64,000 bases of DNA, taken from assembly GCA_014529385.2 (NCBI GenBank), contig CM043945.1, forward strand, positions 92,493,112 through 92,557,111. Reading direction: 5' to 3'. The first letter of the stretch is position 1, and the number at the start of each line of letters is the position of its first letter. Source of the stretch: Adiantum capillus-veneris. Lineage: Eukaryota > Streptophyta > Polypodiopsida > Polypodiales > Pteridaceae. Of the stretch, positions 59,331 to 64,000 are shown one piece after another. A model generated the notes under the pieces. The model saw only the letters and a program-made list of their open reading frames with translations, had not been told where the DNA came from and made no database searches. The translations under genes and the position numbers were made by a program.

Positions 59331-59741
59331 TCAAATGAGAATGGGGTCTCTGCTAAGATAGTCAGCAAGCTGGCGTTCCACCTCAACAGCCTCTAAGTAA
59401 CTCATACGGTAAGGTGGTTTACTAACAGGTTTACAGCCTGCAGTCACATAAATGCCATGTTGTACTGAGCATGTCGGCGGTAAACCTGATGGCAAATCAT
59501 TAGGAAAGACATCTTGAAATTCCTTTAATAATTTTTGTAATTGATTAGCAACGTTTGCTTGTGTAGAATTAGAAATTGGTGGAATAGAGGAGAGAGAAGC
59601 ATGCGGCGTTGAGGAATGTTCAATAGACTCAATGTTAGAAAGAAAATGAGACAGTGAGTAACACAAGAAAACATGTTCTATTTCATTATCAGAAACAAGC
59701 TGCATAAGCATTTCTCTTGAGTCACATGGATGTGGGCTCAA
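59331..59741 (-). pseudogene. Gypsy protease-RT junction, truncated
   Basis: The 136-codon minus-strand frame contains LLKEFQDVFPNDLPSGLPP, then VSKPPYRMSYLEAVEVERQL, the conserved entry into reverse transcriptase of gypsy elements with the DVFP...LPP...PYRM motifs. It stops just after this point at 59331, where unrelated sequence begins, so the polymerase core is missing. It is a different lineage from the Tat-type element to its right. Confidence 0.75.
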
Positions 59742-61413
59742 GTAAGAGAATTATTGATGTGGTGAAAGGAGAGAAACTTCCATGGGAGTGAGTGAATTTG
59801 GTTTACTTGTGCGGTTGCCTACTCCATATGTTGATAGTGTGGGTGCATTTTTACAAGAGAAGTTAGTTGTTAGTGGTAATAATCACTAGAATTGTTAGTA
59901 ATACATTTACAATGGGTAGGATGAGTTGATTTGATGAAGGAAGAGGGGTGAATTAAAAGAGAATCATTGAGATGGTGAAGCTTTGAAGAAGCTTGAACTC
60001 ACCCTTGTGTAGATTGTGGAAAAAATGACCGCTGGTCTTCTTCTTCTTCTTCGCTTCTTTACGCCGCCGCCACGGTTGACCACCACGATGAAAAGAGGAT
60101 TTGTTGATGAAAAATCCTCAATTTTCAAAATTTATCATGGTTGAGATGCTGAATTTTAGATATTTTTAGCAGAGGTAAATGAAATTGTAACATAGAAGCA
60201 ATAGAGAGAGACATGGAGAGGGTGTATGTATGTAGAGGTTCATAAAAGAACTATAGGGATGAGAGAGAAGGGTAATGGTGAAGAGGGTGGGAGAAGCCAT
60301 GGAAATTGCAGGTTTGAGTGAGGGAAGGAGAGGGAGGGATGTGTAATAATGAGTAGGTGTGTGGAAGGGTGAGAGAAGACTAAGGGCTACTTGTGAAAAA
60401 GTGGGCAGACTGGGGTCCACTCAAAAAATCATATCTCACCGCTGGTAGCTTCAAAAATCATGAAAAAATTTGAGGTGATTATTCAGAGCGTGGGCTACAT
60501 TTTCTCTTTTGACAACTGCTCCAAATTCAGAGTGGAGATAGGTGCCAAAATTCTCACCAAAAAGCCTATTTTTATGCCTGCAAAAGTCTTTTAGTGGCCC
60601 CCTCCTTTGTTGAATTTGTACAATGCATCCAAGAGTGAGCCCCTCCTTTGTCATATTATAATACAAAGCATCCAAGTGGCCCTTGACCCATGCATGGAGG
60701 AGGATTATTGGTGAATAAAGAAATATATACATGGTGGGACTAGTGTATGGACTATTCATGGACTTTAGCTCAATGAGCACATGGTGTTAGAATAATGAGT
60801 AAAAATAATAATAAAAATATGGAGGAGTTATGGATATGGAAAGATATTGGAATCATATGATATGGTCCCTCCTTGAATTATTTTGGGTGAAAGAGGAAAA
60901 TGTATGCAAGTAAATAATATAATAAACGTAACCAATGAGTAGAAATCAATTTTTTGTTTTCACGAGGGTGAGGATGAAAATGTGGGAGTGATTTGTATAA
61001 AGGAAAAATATGAGGTTAGAGTATGTACATATTGGCAAAAAATATAATTATGGTGTAAGAGGATGAAAGAAGGTGTACATAGGTTTAATAAAACACACAC
61101 CTAAGTAGAAATATTTAAATAAAATACCAAAATAATTATAAAAAATCCCTATATTTAGGCCATACATACAATGAAATATTTACACACATAGAGGCCATAA
61201 TATACTTTTATTTTTTTATTTTTTTTATTTTTTTGGCTCAACTAGCACAGTGACTAGCTAGCTGAAGGTTTTTAAGAAGATATGGGAAAAGCCCCCTAAC
61301 TCACACACGCCTATGTACAGTGAAATGGTAGGGATAGCCATAGCGTTTGGGTGAATTTGGTAGGGTGGAGTAACTTACTATGGCAATTATGGAGAGCCGA
61401 AAAACGGCTATCA
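59742..61413 (-). mobile_element. 3' LTR region of the Tat-type element
   Basis: On the minus strand CCTGGGGGAGGGC (about 61417-61429) forms a polypurine tract, followed by TGATAGCCG at 61413, taken as the LTR start. The far edge is not located. Inside, a ~44-bp tandem duplication at about 60594-60680 repeats CCCCTCCTTTGT...CATCCAAG. The stretch holds no gene I recognise; CTT-rich and (A)n runs are present. Confidence 0.5.
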
Positions 61414-61441
61414 TTAGCCCTCCCCCAGGATGATGGTATAT

Positions 61442-62782
61442 TCATGTACCATCATAGAGCATCTTTTCCAAAGAGAGTGCTTCAGAGTCCTTGACGAGAT
61501 CTTCATTGTTTGGCCCCTCAGAATTTTGGCTGGAGTTACACTCATGCTTCATGTAACAATACTTACATGATACAGCGGCCTTTGGACAGATCTTTGGTAG
61601 ATCCTTTGGTAGAATTCGACTCAAATAAGGCTTCAAGCGATACCCGTTTACCTTCCTGGAGTGCTCTTTCCCATTCAAGTCCATAAGTTGATAGTAACTT
61701 GAATTGAAAGCCTTCTTAACTATATATGGCCCCTGCCATCTAGTTTCAAATTTGGCATCGAAACGATTGTCAAGTCTATTGTCATACCTTAGCACAAGCT
61801 CTCCTTCCTTGATGCCTTTGTCCTTCAGTTTCTTGTCGAGCTTTTCTTTTGCTTGTGTGGCTTTCCTCTTGTAACACTCGTAAGCTGCTTCTCTTTTCCA
61901 CTCAAGCTCCACTAATGTAAGAAGTCGATCCATCCATACCTCTTGATCATCTTGTGCACCTTTGCCATGAAGCCGCATTGTTGGAATGTTGAGCTCGATA
62001 GGCTGTAAAGCCTCTCGACCATAGACCAAGTGAAATGGTGTGAACTCCATGGCTTCCCTATATGTGGTTCGATATGCCCACAAGGCACCATCCAAGAAGT
62101 CATCCCATAATTTTGTCTTGTTTTGCACCATCTTTCTAATGATTCCTGGAATGACACCATTAGCCTTCTCCACCAAACCATTTGACTGTGGGTAGTATGG
62201 TGTGCTATGACGATGTAGAATGTGAAGCTCTTCACAAACTTCTGTGAGCAAGCCCTTCCTAAACCCTAGACCATTATCAGAAACAATCTCCAAAGGTGTG
62301 CCAAATCTGCAACAAATGTGAGTGTACATAAACTTGCTAACTGTCCTCTCATTCACTCTTGCCACACTTTGAGCTTCCACCCACCTAGTCATATAGTCTA
62401 CAACCACTAGAATGTAGAGTTTACCATTTTTTGTCCTAGGCAGAGGACCCATAGCATCAATGCCCCACTTTTCAAAGGGTCCATTTGCAAGCACTATTTG
62501 CCTCGGGCCATGCACCAACCTTCTATTTCCATTTATCTGACAATTGTGACAGCTTTTACACCAATGTTGAACATCCACATGCAAGCTTGGCCAAACATAC
62601 CCCGCAAGCAAAATCTTCTTCACAGTTGATTCTTGGGCAAAATGACCACCACATGCCTCTTCATGCAAACCTTTTAGAATGGCTGGAATTTCCTCGATAG
62701 TTGGTACTCTTCTGCACACTTGATCTTTCCCTCTTTGATAGAGGGAGCCTTCTAGGAAGAGATAGAAACTTGCCTTCTTCAT
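61442..62782 (-). CDS. Integrase of a Tat-type gypsy element, open over 446 codons
   Basis: The frame holds a complete integrase. The zinc finger uses His40, His47, Cys75 and Cys78 (CKSCHNC). The catalytic residues are Asp109 (KWGIDAMG), Asp169 (EIVSDNG) and Glu205 (NGLVEKAN), with the standard DD35E spacing. A GPY/F-type RWQGPYIVKKAF is near residue 350. The tail continues to a stop only about 20 bp from the polypurine tract. It catalyses insertion of element cDNA into chromosomes. The Met is internal to a polyprotein: the upstream RNase H frame overlaps by four bases in a different phase, so one frameshift separates them. Confidence 0.9.
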   Translation of the reverse strand: MKKASFYLFLEGSLYQRGKDQVCRRVPTIEEIPAILKGLHEEACGGHFAQESTVKKILLAGYVWPSLHVDVQHWCKSCHNCQINGNRRLVHGPRQIVLANGPFEKWGIDAMGPLPRTKNGKLYILVVVDYMTRWVEAQSVARVNERTVSKFMYTHICCRFGTPLEIVSDNGLGFRKGLLTEVCEELHILHRHSTPYYPQSNGLVEKANGVIPGIIRKMVQNKTKLWDDFLDGALWAYRTTYREAMEFTPFHLVYGREALQPIELNIPTMRLHGKGAQDDQEVWMDRLLTLVELEWKREAAYECYKRKATQAKEKLDKKLKDKGIKEGELVLRYDNRLDNRFDAKFETRWQGPYIVKKAFNSSYYQLMDLNGKEHSRKVNGYRLKPYLSRILPKDLPKICPKAAVSCKYCYMKHECNSSQNSEGPNNEDLVKDSEALSLEKMLYDGT

Positions 62783-63531
62783 GAGTCTCCTCTTCTAGCC
62801 TTCGTGAAGTCTTGTGGAAACTCACCCTCCAAAACGTAGCCAATAATGGGAGCCAATGACTCCAATCCCTGGTATCTCGGTTGCTTGACAGCTGTTGCCA
62901 CCATGATGACCTGCACTTCTCTCTCAACACATGTAACTGCTTGTTGTGCAAGTAAATCAGCATCTTCATTTTGTTTCCTCGGAATATGATATAGTTGCAC
63001 TTCTTCAAACTGATTAAACATCCTACGAATGGCATGAACTTTTGTCCTTAAGCTTTCATTCTTGCATGCCCAAATGCCTAAAATCTGTTTAACAATGAGA
63101 AGTGCATCTCCCTTTACCATGAGACGTTTTATCCCTTGGCCAATGCACATCTTCAAACCATGAAGTAGTGTGTCGTGTTCTGCTTCATTGTTGCTATTTG
63201 AACCTGGTAGATTGACCTTCTCTTTCATGACCACCTCTCCACTTGGGTTGAGCAACACTAGCCCTCCCCCTGCTTTCCATGTGGCTCGTCGAAAACCTCC
63301 ATCAAAGAACAAGGTAAAAGCATTGGGAATACTTTTTGGTGGTGGCAATGGTAGGGTCTTTACTTGAGGCACCTTAATTTCCTTCTCATGTACCCTATAA
63401 GTGAGAATCCCTGCCAATTGTGCACGCACACTATCATCTACCTTGAAAGAGTATTGGAACTCTTGCAACTCCATAATCCACTTTGAGATCCTAGTACTAA
63501 GATTCATTTGAGATGACACCCAAGGGAACAA
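62779..63531 (-). CDS. Second (archaeal-type) RNase H of the Tat-type element
   Basis: The 250-codon frame has the four acidic positions of an RNase H1 of the additional type found in the Tat/Ogre lineage: Asp77 (LFFDGG), Glu116 (NNEAEHD), Asp142 (VKGDALL) and Asp192 (NEDADLLAQ). It lies between the ordinary gypsy RNase H at 63577 onward and integrase, as in Tat elements with two RNase H domains. The first ~50 residues are the connection and end of the first RNase H (ISKWIMELQEFQYSF). It continues in another frame into integrase. Confidence 0.88.
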   Translation of the reverse strand: MFPWVSSQMNLSTRISKWIMELQEFQYSFKVDDSVRAQLAGILTYRVHEKEIKVPQVKTLPLPPPKSIPNAFTLFFDGGFRRATWKAGGGLVLLNPSGEVVMKEKVNLPGSNSNNEAEHDTLLHGLKMCIGQGIKRLMVKGDALLIVKQILGIWACKNESLRTKVHAIRRMFNQFEEVQLYHIPRKQNEDADLLAQQAVTCVEREVQVIMVATAVKQPRYQGLESLAPIIGYVLEGEFPQDFTKARRGDS

Positions 63532-63576
63532 CTTTTCTGCAGTGAGAATTACAAAAGGTTTTGGTAGCAGGTAGGA

Positions 63577-64000
63577 TCAAAACTTTCTCACCGCAAACAT
63601 GAGAGAAAGCATCATGAGTTCTGCTTCTGTGTAGTCTCTCTCCAAAGCATTCATGACCCTACTAGCAAAGTAGATGGGTCGCATCCTTGTACTGTGGGGA
63701 TCTTGTTGTAGCAACACAGCACCAATTGTTTCCCTTCCAACACTAGAGCTAACAAAGAATGTGTACTCCCAACAAGGAGGCATGAGTGTTGGTAGCTCTG
63801 ACAAAATGACTTTAATGTTACAAAAATACTCTTCAAGCTCATCAGACCATGCAAATTCTACTTGTTGTGTCAACTTTTGCAAAGGATGAAGCAACTCCGA
63901 GGATAAGTGAATGAAGCGTGACATATACTTCACCTTCTAAATGAAAGAGATGACCTCCTTAAGACTCTTCGGTGATGGGAGCTCAATAAGAGCCTTTGCC
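63577..64000 (-). pseudogene. RT thumb and first RNase H of the Tat-type element, cut by window edge
   Basis: The frame at 63577-63933 has FAWSDELEEYF (RT connection), then TIGAVLLQQD, IYFASRVMNALERDYTEAELMMLSLMFAVRKF, the start of a gypsy RNase H with its Glu. A stop or frameshift lies near 63540-63576. Upstream RT, protease and gag would lie beyond 64000. Confidence 0.85.

Noticed and set aside
59670-60170. Continuation of the truncated gypsy RT element into gag on the minus strand
   Set aside because: Only scattered Thr/Ser/Pro-rich coding-like words are visible; no capsid or zinc knuckle can be supported.

Overview
The window looks like repeat-dominated land-plant nuclear DNA. Nearly everything recognisable is plant-type retrotransposon debris (Ty3/gypsy with tRNA-Asp-type primer sites, Ty1/copia with a tRNA-iMet site, an L1-like LINE), and there is one intact multi-exon plant gene. 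Long (AG)n arrays recur at least nine times. A degenerate transposase-like gene with WS-x(5)-QFK and HGKG motifs, plus a Tat-lineage element with two RNases H, would fit a large-genome seed-free plant such as a fern. That placement rests on my recollection of where such proteins occur and is a weak inference.

Layout. 1-4601: non-coding interior, primer site and 5' LTR of a minus-strand gypsy-type element. 4760-6570, 15203-16851 and 18838-20524: three diverged copies of a ~1.5 kb promoter-containing repeat; the last two may be LTRs around a gag-like remnant, and the first is interrupted by a 222-bp retroposon with a 10-bp target duplication. 7.3-14.5 kb: minus-strand gypsy wreckage (protease, RT, RNase H, integrase, then a second protease-like segment, plus another integrase fragment upstream). 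21172-22928: a compact element with 146-bp LTRs carrying a Lys/Glu-rich exon-like ORF. 24549-25342: foldback and long-TIR element.

25855-29652 (minus) is the one apparently functional gene: an eight-exon alpha/beta hydrolase of the monoacylglycerol lipase / caffeoylshikimate esterase-like group. All splice sites join in frame to give 309 codons with Ser117, Asp237 and His267 as the likely triad.

33729-37756 (plus) is a broken transposase-like gene whose ~1.9 kb intron is built from TAGTACCAAAG-type repeats. 38737-39070 is an FCP1-like phosphatase fragment. 39690-44680 is a degenerate minus-strand copia element. 47289-49870 holds a small-LTR family and an L1-like LINE interrupted by a nested insertion.

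50370-58440 (plus) is an unusual gag-only gypsy-type element: primer site, ~285-bp leader repeats carrying a 28-30 bp palindrome, a long gag region with an unidentified N-terminal ORF, and a 3' region with a second recurrent palindrome; I see no protease, RT or integrase. 58440-64000 (minus) has an LTR-like segment, a truncated gypsy RT start, then the 3' end of a Tat-type element (RT/RNase H, second RNase H, integrase with intact DDE, polypurine tract, LTR) running off the window.
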